Source of the DNA: Nemorincola sp044225795
GTDB taxonomy: Bacteria; Bacteroidota; Bacteroidia; Chitinophagales; Chitinophagaceae
Length of the DNA stretch: 64,000 nucleotides
Reading direction: 5' to 3'
Assembly: GCA_044225795.1 (NCBI GenBank)
Contig: JBGAIF010000001.1
Location: 186,001-250,000, forward strand
This document shows, piece after piece, positions 1 through 8,500 of the stretch. The notes below the pieces were generated by a model. The model was not told where the DNA came from. It made no database searches and saw only the letters and a list, made by a program, of their open reading frames with translations. The first letter of the stretch is position 1. Every line of letters starts with the position of its first letter. A program made the translations under genes and the position numbers.

Positions 1-17
1 TAGAGCATTAATGCCTC

Positions 18-1484
18 TTATTTATTGAGTAGTTCAAATGTTTCAGTTAATACTTCCCGGTCGTCAAAGTGATGTTTCACACCTTTTATCTCCTGGTAGG
101 TCTCATGTCCTTTCCCGGCCACCAGCACTATATCACCCGGCTGGGCAAGTGTGCAGGCCACTTTTATCGCCTCCCTTCTGTCTGTTATTCTCAGGCTCTT
201 CCTTTTTTGTGGTGTTGTCAGCCCCTCTTCCATTTCATTCAATATCGCTTCCGGGTCCTCACTGCGCGGATTATCCGCGGTCAGTATCGTCTTGTCGCTA
301 TGCTCGCAGGCCGCCTGTGCCATCAGTGGGCGCTTTGTCTTATCCCTGTCGCCTCCACAGCCTACTACGGTGAATAGCTGCTGCCCCTGTGTGCGCAATT
401 GGTTGATAGTAGCCAATACATTAAGTAATGCATCTGGCGTATGTGCATAGTCCACAATACCCAGCACCTTATCCCTTGGCGACATATAGGTCTCAAATCT
501 GCCCGCGGCGCCATGCAATCCGCTAAGAACGGCCAGCACATCCGTCTTATCCATGCCCAGCAGCCTGGCGGCTCCGTACACAGCAAGCAGGTTATACGCG
601 TTGAAAGTGCCGATCATACGGAAGTGGGCTTCTTCATTGTCCACATTCATCACCAGGCCCGTAAGGTTATTCTCCAGCACCTTTCCTTTTATGGTTGCGG
701 GTTGGCGCAGGCTGTAGGTATTCTTTGACGCCTTGGTATTTTGCAGCATCACCAATCCACGTTTGTCATCGGCATTGGTCAATGAGAAAGCATCTTCGGG
801 CAACTCATCAAAGAAACTCTTCTTTACACGTATATATTCATCAAACGTCTTGTGGTAGTCCAGGTGATCGTGTGTGATATTTGTGAATATGCCCCCCGCA
901 AATCTTATTCCGGCTATCCTGTGCTGGTGTATGGCGTGTGAGCTCACCTCCATAAATGCGTACGTGCAGCCGGCCGCGACCATTCTGTGCAGCAGTTCCT
1001 GTACAGATATCGCGTCAGGTGTTGTATGCGTTGCTGTCTCTATCTTATCATGTATATGATTCTGAACGGTAGATAACAGTCCGCACTTATGGCCAAGTGA
1101 TTCAAAAAGTTTATACAACAATGTCACTGTTGTGGTCTTGCCGTTTGTCCCCGTCACGCCCACTACCTTCAGCTTGCGCGATGGAAAATCATAGAAGGCA
1201 TCAGCCGCCAGTCCGGCAGCCACACCACTGTTCTTTACCTGCACATAGGCTACACCCTCTGCTGTTTCCTTCGGCATCTCCTCACATATAATAGCCACTG
1301 CACCCAGGCTTACCGCCTTCTCAATGAACAGGTGCCCGTCTGCTTGCGTACCCCTTACAGCAATGAACACACTGCCCGCCACCACCTTGCGCGAATCAAT
1401 ACAGAGGCTGTTCACCACCATGTTGATATCGCCCATGGTCTTCAGTGGAGTAATATTGATCAATATGTCGCGCAGCAGTGCCAT
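18..1484 (-). CDS. murE: UDP-N-acetylmuramoyl-tripeptide synthetase MurE
   Basis: Cytoplasmic ATP-dependent Mur ligase that adds the third stem-peptide residue to UDP-MurNAc-L-Ala-D-Glu during peptidoglycan synthesis. The 488-residue length is normal for the family. An N-terminal substrate domain is followed by the P-loop TGTNGKTTT at residues 111-119. The C-terminal domain has the motif DNPR, which in this family marks meso-diaminopimelate specificity; lysine-adding enzymes differ here. The start codon overlaps the stop of ftsI as TAATG, so translation is probably coupled. It is the last complete gene of the division/wall cluster in the window; mraY would be expected next, beyond the left edge. 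Function is assigned by family; the amino acid preference is inferred from the motif. Confidence 0.97.
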   Translation of the reverse strand: MALLRDILINITPLKTMGDINMVVNSLCIDSRKVVAGSVFIAVRGTQADGHLFIEKAVSLGAVAIICEEMPKETAEGVAYVQVKNSGVAAGLAADAFYDFPSRKLKVVGVTGTNGKTTTVTLLYKLFESLGHKCGLLSTVQNHIHDKIETATHTTPDAISVQELLHRMVAAGCTYAFMEVSSHAIHQHRIAGIRFAGGIFTNITHDHLDYHKTFDEYIRVKKSFFDELPEDAFSLTNADDKRGLVMLQNTKASKNTYSLRQPATIKGKVLENNLTGLVMNVDNEEAHFRMIGTFNAYNLLAVYGAARLLGMDKTDVLAVLSGLHGAAGRFETYMSPRDKVLGIVDYAHTPDALLNVLATINQLRTQGQQLFTVVGCGGDRDKTKRPLMAQAACEHSDKTILTADNPRSEDPEAILNEMEEGLTTPQKRKSLRITDRREAIKVACTLAQPGDIVLVAGKGHETYQEIKGVKHHFDDREVLTETFELLNK

Positions 1485-3613
1485 TAGCTTAGTTGCAGTA
1501 CTATGTTTTGTCCTTTATTTATTCTTGATCCCGGTGTAATTGATTGTCCGCGCACCTTACCCCTGCCGCTCACCGTCACTTGCAAACCGCTGCTCTCCAG
1601 CATATACACAGCATCCTTCAGTCCCATGCCGGTCACATCCGGCACCAGGTTTCTGTACAATTGTTTGGGCAGCACATTTACGTGCTTGCCGGAGTCAGTA
1701 TATAATTGCATCATCCGGTTGATGCGCTCCCCGTCCACCGCCACACTCTTGCCAAGGGCGCCCAGCATTACCTGGTAGCCTCTTGCTGTTGCGGCCTTAG
1801 CGGGCAATATATTGTTGTTATTCTTCGCCAGGCTGTCCAGCGGACCGGCCCATGCGCCCATATTCTCAGAGAATATCTTGTCGGCCACCATCCTGAAAAC
1901 AGGCGCGGCTATAGCGCCACCATAGTACGCTTTGGAATGTGGCTTGGTACGGATCACTACACATATGGTGTATTTGGGTTTATCGGCAGGAAGGAAGCCG
2001 ACAAACGACCCCTGGTAAACACCATCAGTATAGCGGATACCTTTATCCGCCACCTGCGCTGTTCCTGTCTTTCCGGCCATGGTATAGTATGGCGATTCAA
2101 TTCCTTTGGCGGTACCTTCTGTAACCACAGCACGCATACACTTCTGCAGTTGTGATATGGTCGATGAGTCAGCGATCGTCTCCACTTCCTTAGGGTCGAA
2201 TGCGTGCACTTCCCTGCCATACTCTTTTATGGAGCTCACGAGGTAGGGCTTCATCATCTTGCCATTGTTAGCCACCGCGTTGTACAGCATACAGGTATGC
2301 AGCGGAGTGATCTGCACGCCATACCCTGTGGCCATCCATGGCAGTGATGTATTACTCCACGATTCGCTCCCCGGCTTCACCACTACCGGCCTGCGCTCAC
2401 CCAGCAGATCTATGCCTGTTGGCTTATCCAGGTGCAGGTCCAGCAGGTGGTTCACATATTTCGATGGCTTGTCGCTGTAATAGCGGTATGCCAGCCATGC
2501 CATTGCCGCGTTGCTCGACTCCGCATACGCCTTCCAGATCGGCACCTTGCCAATACCAAGATGTGAATCCTTCATCGTTCTGTTCCCGAACCTGATGGCG
2601 CCACCCTGCGCATCCACAATATCATCAACGGTGATATACTTGTCTTTCAGTAAGGAAAGCAATGTCACCATCTTAAATGTTGACCCCGGCTCAGTCGGCA
2701 TCATGGCATAGTTAAAGTCCTCCCAGTAACTTCCGTCCGTCTGGCGGCCCAGGTTCACCAGTGTGCGTATCTTACCGGTAGCCACTTCCATCACTATGCA
2801 GGTGCCATACAGGCATTCATATTTCTGCAGTATGCTCATCAGGGCATGTTCTGCTACATCCTGCACATTGATATCCAGGGTGGTCACTACATCCTTTCCA
2901 TTCTGCGGATCTACTTCCGAACCCTCTATCGGCACCCAAACGTTACCTGTACTCTTTTGCACAACCCGTCTTCCGTTCTCTCCTACAAGCTCCTTATTAA
3001 AAGTTGCCTCGAGCCCGGAAACATTGCTGTCACGGAAAACGCCTATTGTACGATAGGCAAGCATATTGTATGGCGCCACCCTTTTCTCTTTCGACTCAGC
3101 TATAAAGCCACCCAGGCCTTTCCCTTTCCTGAGTATCGGGAACGAACGGAGCGCCTCATACTGATAATACTTCAGCTTGCGGCCCAACAAGTAGTATTTG
3201 TTCTCTTCGTTATACGCACGAACGAATTCTTCTTTGTATTGCTCCGGCGATTTATCCATGAACAATCGCGACACACAGGTACATAAAGAGTCTATGTTCT
3301 TTGCAAAAAGGCCGGAGTCGATCACGGAGAAATCCAGGTGCACATCAAACTCTGGGATAGAAGAACTCAGCAGCACGCCGTCTTCTGTATAGATATTACC
3401 ACGTTCTGCCAGCAAAGTATCAAAACGCGTGTGCATCTCTTTGGCCATAGCCTTCAGCTTCGGCCCTTCCTTCACCTGTATCATAGCCGCCTTCAGTAGG
3501 ATGGCAAAGCCGAACAGGCAAATGCATGTGAATGCGATATACACCCTGAACCGTATGTCCTTCTTGATATCCAACTGGCGGTTATTGTTACTATTTTTAT
3601 TTCCCTTGCTCAC
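1484..3613 (-). CDS. ftsI: Division-specific penicillin-binding protein (FtsI-type transpeptidase) with PASTA domain
   Basis: Inner membrane D,D-transpeptidase that cross-links septal peptidoglycan. One membrane segment lies near residues 24-47, followed by the PBP dimerisation region and the transpeptidase domain. The three catalytic motifs are visible: STFK with the nucleophilic serine, SSN, and KTGT. A single PASTA domain occupies about the last 65 residues. PASTA-bearing class B PBPs are usual in this position in Bacteroidota. The start is GTG, with an Asn-rich cytoplasmic tail. It lies 28 bases after the ftsL-like gene and overlaps murE, so it belongs to the mraZ operon. Confidence 0.96.
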   Translation of the reverse strand: MSKGNKNSNNNRQLDIKKDIRFRVYIAFTCICLFGFAILLKAAMIQVKEGPKLKAMAKEMHTRFDTLLAERGNIYTEDGVLLSSSIPEFDVHLDFSVIDSGLFAKNIDSLCTCVSRLFMDKSPEQYKEEFVRAYNEENKYYLLGRKLKYYQYEALRSFPILRKGKGLGGFIAESKEKRVAPYNMLAYRTIGVFRDSNVSGLEATFNKELVGENGRRVVQKSTGNVWVPIEGSEVDPQNGKDVVTTLDINVQDVAEHALMSILQKYECLYGTCIVMEVATGKIRTLVNLGRQTDGSYWEDFNYAMMPTEPGSTFKMVTLLSLLKDKYITVDDIVDAQGGAIRFGNRTMKDSHLGIGKVPIWKAYAESSNAAMAWLAYRYYSDKPSKYVNHLLDLHLDKPTGIDLLGERRPVVVKPGSESWSNTSLPWMATGYGVQITPLHTCMLYNAVANNGKMMKPYLVSSIKEYGREVHAFDPKEVETIADSSTISQLQKCMRAVVTEGTAKGIESPYYTMAGKTGTAQVADKGIRYTDGVYQGSFVGFLPADKPKYTICVVIRTKPHSKAYYGGAIAAPVFRMVADKIFSENMGAWAGPLDSLAKNNNNILPAKAATARGYQVMLGALGKSVAVDGERINRMMQLYTDSGKHVNVLPKQLYRNLVPDVTGMGLKDAVYMLESSGLQVTVSGRGKVRGQSITPGSRINKGQNIVLQLS

Positions 3614-3641
3614 GCTCTCTTTTCTTACGACTAACGACTTT

Positions 3642-4001
3642 CTACTTACGACTCTCTATCTTATAAGCCGGCATCAGCGATGGCTTCAACCCTATACTCT
3701 CTGCCCGCTTTATCACCTGTGTCTCAGTCTTCACGTACATCAGTTGCGACTTCACATCCATGTACTTCCAGCGTAGCTCCTTCAGCATCTTGTTCTGCGC
3801 GTTTATCTCGCGCTGTATCTCCAATGCACGATGGCTGTTACTGATATACAGCACACACAGCAGCACCAGGAATGCCAGGAAAGGAATATTATTTACGATT
3901 GCTTTATAAGATACTTTCTCCACCAACGACCGCCAGTCGTTTCGCACCCGTTGTGCTGGGGTTAGCATTTCCTGCTCACTATTTTTTTCCTCGCTGCTCA
4001 T
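3642..4001 (-). CDS. FtsL-like division protein
   Basis: Small bitopic membrane protein of 119 residues. It has a polar cytoplasmic N-terminus, one membrane segment around residues 38-53 and a short periplasmic segment (heptad-like, rich in Lys, Gln and Leu) likely to form a coiled coil. Size, topology and position between rsmH and ftsI match FtsL, which bridges divisome proteins and FtsI. Sequence similarity in FtsL is weak, so synteny carries the call. I chose the ATG at 4001 over a GTG one codon upstream. The last codons and the spacer to ftsI consist of a short repetitive ACGACTT-like sequence, so the C-terminal end may be ragged between relatives. Confidence 0.8.
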   Translation of the reverse strand: MSSEEKNSEQEMLTPAQRVRNDWRSLVEKVSYKAIVNNIPFLAFLVLLCVLYISNSHRALEIQREINAQNKMLKELRWKYMDVKSQLMYVKTETQVIKRAESIGLKPSLMPAYKIESRK

Positions 4002-4074
4002 CACCGCTTTATATACTGCAGGACATTCCGTCCCTACTTTTTTACTCCTTCATTTCATCAGGTGATCGTCACAC

Positions 4075-4104
4075 CAGCTAATCAGCTAATCACCACATTA
4101 GCTG
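4075..4104. repeat. Short dispersed repeat (AGCTAATCA family)
   Basis: The spacer between rsmH and the ftsL-like gene contains CAGCTAATCAGCTAATCA, then CATTAGCTGAT. The same words occur on the other strand at about 62041-62083. The copy includes the last codons of rsmH, so the repeat has contributed to the coding end. Confidence 0.6.
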
Positions 4105-5006
4105 ATTTTCTCCGCCACCCTCAACCTCGCGCTTCTTGCTCTCGGGTTGTTCTTCAACTCTTCCACGCCCGGTTCTATCGGCTTTGCATTCACCGGTTTC
4201 AGCGGTGGCATCGTCGCTTCTTCATACATTCCCGGCTCATCCCACCTGCCACGCTTCATGTACTGCTTCACTATCCTGTCTTCCAGCGAGTGAAACGAGA
4301 TCACACTCAGTCTTCCTCCCGGCTTCAGACTCATTGCTGCCTGTTGTAAAAGATCTTTCAGCACTCCCAGCTCATCATTCACCTCTATCCTCAGCGCCTG
4401 GAACACCTGCGCCAGGTACTTGTTTGGGTTGCCTCCCTTCATCACCGGCATCAGCATTGCTTTTAGCGCCCCTATCGTCTGCACACCGGCTCCCCTTCTG
4501 TTCGCTACTATATGTTTCGCAAGTTGCTTCGAATTGCGCACCTCTCCGTATTGTTCGAACATGCTGTGCAACTGTTGCTCGTTATACGTCTGCAACACCT
4601 TAGCTGCTGTCAGCTCGCTGCGCTTGTCCATCCGCATATCCAGCGGACCATCAAAGCGAATCGAGAAGCCACGCTCTGCAGTATCAAACTGAAAAGAACT
4701 TACCCCCAGGTCTGCAAGTATCCCATCCACCTCTTTGTAGCCATGCAGCCTCAGAAAGCGCGACAGGTACCTGAAGTTCTCCGTCACAGGTATCAGCCGC
4801 TCATCATCCGGCTTGTTCACCCACGCATCAGCATCCTGGTCAAATGCGATCAGCTTGCCCTGCGGTCCCAGCTTCTCTAAGATCAGCCTGCTGTGTCCGC
4901 CACCGCCAAACGTGCAATCCACATACACACCATCCGGCCTTATCGCCAATCCGTCTACCGCCTCATGTAAAAGAACTGTTGTATGGTAAAAACCCGCCGC
5001 GCTCAT
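4098..5006 (-). CDS. rsmH: 16S rRNA (cytosine-1402-N4)-methyltransferase RsmH
   Basis: SAM-dependent methyltransferase (formerly MraW) that modifies C1402 of 16S rRNA in the ribosomal P site. The 302-residue length is typical. The SAM-binding loop DCTFGGGGHS is near residues 30-39, followed by DLGVSSFQFD, and the C-terminal SFHSLEDR motif is intact. It begins 2 bases after the mraZ stop codon, the conserved mraZ-rsmH order. About 100 bases separate it from the ftsL-like gene. That spacer holds a dispersed AGCTAATCA repeat and no visible terminator, so transcription probably continues. Confidence 0.98.
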   Translation of the reverse strand: MSAAGFYHTTVLLHEAVDGLAIRPDGVYVDCTFGGGGHSRLILEKLGPQGKLIAFDQDADAWVNKPDDERLIPVTENFRYLSRFLRLHGYKEVDGILADLGVSSFQFDTAERGFSIRFDGPLDMRMDKRSELTAAKVLQTYNEQQLHSMFEQYGEVRNSKQLAKHIVANRRGAGVQTIGALKAMLMPVMKGGNPNKYLAQVFQALRIEVNDELGVLKDLLQQAAMSLKPGGRLSVISFHSLEDRIVKQYMKRGRWDEPGMYEEATMPPLKPVNAKPIEPGVEELKNNPRARSARLRVAEKIS

Positions 5007-5008
5007 CC

Positions 5009-5476
5009 TCAGATGTTTTCAAACGGGTTCCCAAAATCTTCTGCCACATCTTCTGCCAGCTTACTAAAGCCACCTGCCCTTTGCGCCAGATAATTATAGT
5101 ACGTATCTTTATCCCACAACTCCAGTTTATTGCCCTGCGCACTCAACACAGCATCCTTCTTGATACCCGCATATTCCAAAAGTTGTTTTGGTACCAATAC
5201 GCGGTCGGCAGTATCTGTCTCTACTATGTTCGCTCCGTTCAGAAATAATCTTTTGAACTCACGCACATTCGGTTTAAAATCATTCAGCTTGTTCACCTTG
5301 TCGCTGATAGCGCTCCACACATCCATCGTATACATCGTCACACAACTCTCAAAACCCCTGTTCATCACAAACTGCTTACCCAACCCCTCCGGCAATTGCT
5401 TCCGCAATCCCGCAGGCATCAGGATACGCCCTTTTGCGTCTATCGCCACTTCATATTCGCCCAGGAAGCTTGTCAT
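5009..5476 (-). CDS. mraZ: Transcriptional regulator MraZ
   Basis: DNA-binding regulator of the division and cell wall cluster, built from two AbrB-like (SpoVT) half domains and expected to form ring-shaped oligomers. Both halves are visible: an N-terminal segment with DAKGRILMP and a second with TADRVLVPKQL. The 155-residue length is normal. It is the first gene of the operon and probably autoregulates: three TGxxA direct repeats spaced exactly 10 bases lie at 5496-5520, just upstream of its start. Family knowledge supports MraZ binding to repeats of this kind; binding here is inferred. Confidence 0.96.
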   Translation of the reverse strand: MTSFLGEYEVAIDAKGRILMPAGLRKQLPEGLGKQFVMNRGFESCVTMYTMDVWSAISDKVNKLNDFKPNVREFKRLFLNGANIVETDTADRVLVPKQLLEYAGIKKDAVLSAQGNKLELWDKDTYYNYLAQRAGGFSKLAEDVAEDFGNPFENI

Positions 5477-5495
5477 TAGTGAGTTTGATAATTAT

Positions 5496-5520
5496 TACCA
5501 CAAAATAACACAATTTCCCA
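5496..5520 (-). promoter_or_regulatory. Candidate MraZ operator: three 10-base-spaced repeats
   Basis: On the minus strand, reading towards mraZ, TGGGA, TGTTA and TGGTA occur at an exact 10-base period (5516-5520, 5506-5510, 5496-5500). MraZ of other bacteria binds short direct repeats with helical spacing, TGGG-type in Escherichia coli. The repeats overlap a -7-like TTATTTTG, so binding would block the promoter. Confidence 0.6.
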
Positions 5521-5549
5521 CTAATCTACACACTTTGCCGTTAACATAT

Positions 5550-5741
5550 TTATCCACAGTATGATATATACCCTCAAACCCTTTACTGTATTGACTTTCG
5601 CTGAAAATCGCACCCTTTTTGCGCAAAACCCGTGTGGACAAGCTGTGGATTACCGTGCATAACCTGTTTCTATCCCACACATCAGTGTGGACAGCCTATT
5701 GTAAATAGTAAAATCTGTGGTCCCGGCTTTTATGTGGATAT
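5550..5741. promoter_or_regulatory. Cluster of DnaA-box-like 9-mers upstream of mraZ
   Basis: One perfect DnaA box TTATCCACA is at 5550-5558. Near matches to the reverse form TGTGGATAA are TGTGGACAA at 5633-5641, TGTGGATTA at 5644-5652, TGTGGACAG at 5686-5694 and TGTGGATAT at 5733-5741. Four of the five are in the same orientation. The sites lie in a gene-free stretch between the mraZ operon and a secreted-protein gene. They could be a replication origin element, a DnaA-dependent control of division genes, or chance; sequence alone does not decide. Confidence 0.45.
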
Positions 5742-5758
5742 CGGCTTGGTTTGCGTTA

Positions 5759-5985
5759 GCACCGTTCAAACGAAGTGCTTCTATTTGGCATGAACGCACG
5801 CAGTAAGGGAATCCCGTCTGTGGACGGGATTCTTGTCCGTCTTTTCCATTATTGAGCCTGTCCTGAGCTTTTCGTCGAAGGATTGGCACCGTTCAACTAA
5901 CTAACTCTATTTGGTATGAACACACGCAGTACGGAAATCCCTTGTACTCCTTTTCCATTATTGAGCCTATCTTGAGCTTTTCGCC
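5759..5985. repeat. Two-copy tandem intergenic repeat
   Basis: Copy 1 (5759-5885) and copy 2 (5886-5985) both start GCACCGTTCAA. They share TCTATTTGG, ATGAAC, CACGCAGTA, TTTTCCATTATTGAGCCT and GAGCTTTTCG blocks. Copy 1 alone has a hairpin, AATCCCGTC/GACGGGATT at 5810-5831, which explains most of its extra length. The gene-free stretch 5477-5966 thus holds the mraZ control region, the DnaA-like sites and this repeat; I see no credible gene in it. Confidence 0.75.
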
Positions 5986-6251
5986 GCAAACATATTAGGG
6001 CCTGTAGTACCATTAGCGGAAACACGCCCGTGCCAAAAGGCGCCAATTTGTTCTATCATATCTTCGGCACCTCCTTCTGCAGTGTCACTCGCGTTGGCCT
6101 GTGACCGCATACTGTCTACTACTTCATTCAGCGATGCGCCGGGTTGGTTTACGATGGAGTAAGAAGGAGGTTGTGGATTATTGTATAACTGGGCGTGGAG
6201 TATGTGGCAACAACATAGGGCCACTAAAACAAGTAGTGTTTTGTAGTGCAT
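5967..6251 (-). CDS. Small secreted protein of unknown function, possibly truncated by a repeat
   Basis: A 94-residue protein with a clear signal peptide of about 20 residues ending in HAQ, followed by a polar, low-complexity mature part. I recognise no domain. The last few codons and the stop fall inside copy 2 of the intergenic repeat, so the original C-terminus may have been lost or replaced. It starts 72 bases after the end of the T9SS protein gene upstream on the same strand and may be cotranscribed with it. Codon usage resembles neighbouring genes. It may be real but degenerate; no antisense ORF of equal quality competes. Confidence 0.5.
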   Translation of the reverse strand: MHYKTLLVLVALCCCHILHAQLYNNPQPPSYSIVNQPGASLNEVVDSMRSQANASDTAEGGAEDMIEQIGAFWHGRVSANGTTGPNMFAAKSSR

Positions 6252-6322
6252 ATAGATTGGTTTGTGATGATAATCTTTTTCTCCTCATTTCCCACTCACC
6301 TCACACTGTCGGCATTACTGCC

Positions 6323-7918
6323 TTACTGCTTGTCCACAACAAATCGTTCACTCACTGTTGCGCCGCTTTGCATGCGGTATTGCACCATATACATGCCTTG
6401 CGGCCATTCCGCTACTGTCAGCATCGTTGTTTTATTCGTTACTTGTGCTTTATAAAGGCTTCGCCCTGTCACATCCGTCACCTGCAGCGCTCCGCCTGCC
6501 TGCGGCACTTCTATCTGTATATGGTCAGCCGCAGGTACCGGATACGCACGAAGCTCGCCGCAGCTCGGCATCGGCAGCGGTAATACACTCAGGGTTGCCG
6601 TATCTAAGTAGCTCACAAACGAGCCACCAAATGTAGGACTCATACATCCATAAGAAGTTCCTTCCGTAAAAGCTGTCGCAGCGCTCCGCCCCACTGCCGC
6701 GTAGCCACCTAAATAAGGCAGAATAGAATACGACACCTGGGGCAGTTGAGGCCCTCCGCCAAATTTTTCATCAGAGATTTGATTACCATTGCCATCCAGC
6801 AAATACCACCATAAGTCATATAGCCCTGTTGCACTATAGCGCACATTGCCATAAACTATATAACCTCCGTCAGGCCCTTTGCAGATACCCGTGCCGTCCT
6901 CTTTGTCAGAAGTACCAAGCGTTTTCTGCCACAGTAGCGTACCGTCAGTTCTTATCTTCACCACCCATATATCCTGCCCGCCCTGGTAGCCACTCACCAT
7001 GTAGTCGTTAGATAATGTCCAGCCGGTAAAAACAATGCTGTTGTCCCGTTCATCATATATGGCGTGTCCCGCTATCTCAGCATTACCTCCGCCATAACTG
7101 CTGTCCCAAAGCGTTTGCCCGTGTGCTCCCAGGCAAAAAACATAACAATCTGTATAGGTTTCATTTCCCGCATGCCATGCAGACGCGGTACAGTCATGGT
7201 CGCGCGATGCAGATGCGCTGATAATGTAGTAGTTCGTATCTATAGCTAGTACGGTTCCGTAAATATTTTCGTAATCGGTACCGCCTATGTTCCGCACCCA
7301 TTGTATATTCCCGTAGCCATCTGTCTTTTCCACGATCCAATCTGCATCCAGGTTGCTGCCGTAGTGGTAGGGTATGTCCGCGCCACTGCCATCCGAGGAG
7401 CCAAGCATGACGAATCCGCCATCAGGTGTTGCGGCAACAGACATACCTCCATCTCCCCCCGTACTACCATACACCTGTTGCCATAACAGGTTCCCGTTGC
7501 CATCCAGCCGCAGCAGCCACATATCTGCGTTTCCCTTTGTGCTCGTAACATCTCCATTCACAGAGTTAGTAGTGCCCAGTACCGCATACCCCCCATCGGA
7601 CGTTTCACAAATGGCTGTTGCACCATCATCCTGACTGCCGCCAAACACCTTCACCCAGCTTATCTTCTGGTGGTCGTCTATCTTGCCCACCAGCACATTG
7701 TTCAGCACGGTATCCGTAGCGAAATAAGGCACAATGCCCCCTGTATTGCCAATCTGAATGCCCGTAAACAAAATACTATTATCAGTAGTCGGTATTGCGT
7801 AGCGTATATCCAGGCAGCATTTATTGCCGTTAATGAAGCGTGTACTGTCCACATGCAATTTCTGGCCCTTAGCAGCAGCAGCAACTATTAATAGCAATAT
7901 GGAAATAAAATAACGCAT
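6323..7918 (-). CDS. Secreted repeat protein with T9SS type A sorting domain
   Basis: A 531-residue exported protein. A signal peptide (about residues 1-18) precedes several propeller-like repeats with the pattern GGxxxDxxxxIxxTxDGGYxxxGxT and W-x-x-x-GG-x-x-D, spanning roughly residues 100-430. The last 75 residues, beginning near AYPVPAADHIQ, have the form of the T9SS type A C-terminal signal (Por secretion tail) with LxVTDVxGR and a final MxxVQY strand. The protein should cross the outer membrane through T9SS and lose the tail at the surface. The substrate or partner is unknown. Upstream, the promoter box is weak. Confidence 0.88.
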   Translation of the reverse strand: MRYFISILLLIVAAAAKGQKLHVDSTRFINGNKCCLDIRYAIPTTDNSILFTGIQIGNTGGIVPYFATDTVLNNVLVGKIDDHQKISWVKVFGGSQDDGATAICETSDGGYAVLGTTNSVNGDVTSTKGNADMWLLRLDGNGNLLWQQVYGSTGGDGGMSVAATPDGGFVMLGSSDGSGADIPYHYGSNLDADWIVEKTDGYGNIQWVRNIGGTDYENIYGTVLAIDTNYYIISASASRDHDCTASAWHAGNETYTDCYVFCLGAHGQTLWDSSYGGGNAEIAGHAIYDERDNSIVFTGWTLSNDYMVSGYQGGQDIWVVKIRTDGTLLWQKTLGTSDKEDGTGICKGPDGGYIVYGNVRYSATGLYDLWWYLLDGNGNQISDEKFGGGPQLPQVSYSILPYLGGYAAVGRSAATAFTEGTSYGCMSPTFGGSFVSYLDTATLSVLPLPMPSCGELRAYPVPAADHIQIEVPQAGGALQVTDVTGRSLYKAQVTNKTTMLTVAEWPQGMYMVQYRMQSGATVSERFVVDKQ

Positions 7919-8070
7919 TTACCAATGTAAATTTACCAAATACAAAACAATATACATACCGTTTTTTAACGGTATTTCTGCCATTGCAAAAAACTTCTAC
8001 CGCAAATCAAATTTGGCATACTTCTTGCGGCATTTATATGCTGGCAGAGGTTGTCATGATGTCATTCTGA

Positions 8071-8154
8071 ATTTGCACAAAATTGTACACTTTCTGCACA
8101 CAAAATCATACACAGTTTTATTGATTATCAATAGATTAAGTGTGAAATCGTACA
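8071..8154. repeat. 84-base direct repeat, copy A
   Basis: Copy A matches copy B at 69 of 84 ungapped positions by direct count. It contains AAAATCATACA at 8102-8112, the palindrome ATTGAT-T-ATCAAT at 8120-8132 and GAAATCGTACA at 8144-8154. The two TACA motifs start 42 bases apart. Confidence 0.85.
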
Positions 8155-8388
8155 TATTTCGTGTGAAAAAAATCCCGATAGCTATCGGGAGTACACTTTT
8201 GGTCCCGATAGCTGAATAACGACCGTCTGCCAGATAGCGAGCGGCACCCGCCGTAGCCAATTGCTTATTCACTATGGCTGTGTCGTAGAGCTAACCAATT
8301 ATCTGCGGAGCATTTGATAATTGGCGCACTTTCTTTGGTACTTTCTTTTTGCTGCAGAAAAGAAAGTACGGACACGATGGTACAGGAA

Positions 8389-8500
8389 ATTTGCACAGTG
8401 CTGTACACTTTCCGCACACAAAATCGTACAAATTATAATTGATTATCAATAACTTAAGTTCAAAATCGTACACCAACCCTATGAAACAGAAAATCATACA
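8389..8500. repeat. 84-base direct repeat, copy B, plus a third motif
   Basis: Copy B (8389-8472) keeps the layout of copy A: AAAATCGTACA at 8420-8430, ATTGAT-T-ATCAAT at 8438-8450 and AAAATCGTACA at 8462-8472. The 42-base motif spacing and 18-base offset of the palindrome are identical. An extra AAAATCATACA at 8490-8500 follows 28 bases later. Confidence 0.85.

Noticed and set aside
5650..5889. 79-codon frame on the minus strand in the repeat region upstream of mraZ
   Set aside because: It runs through the DnaA-like sites and copy 1 of the intergenic repeat; no signal peptide, domain or promoter.
8054..8497. Two similar minus-strand frames (YDFVC-KCT pattern) in the repeat island
   Set aside because: The similarity is fully explained by the 84-base DNA repeat. 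Flanking codons are unrelated and there is no promoter or start supported; kept only as a note to the repeat finding.
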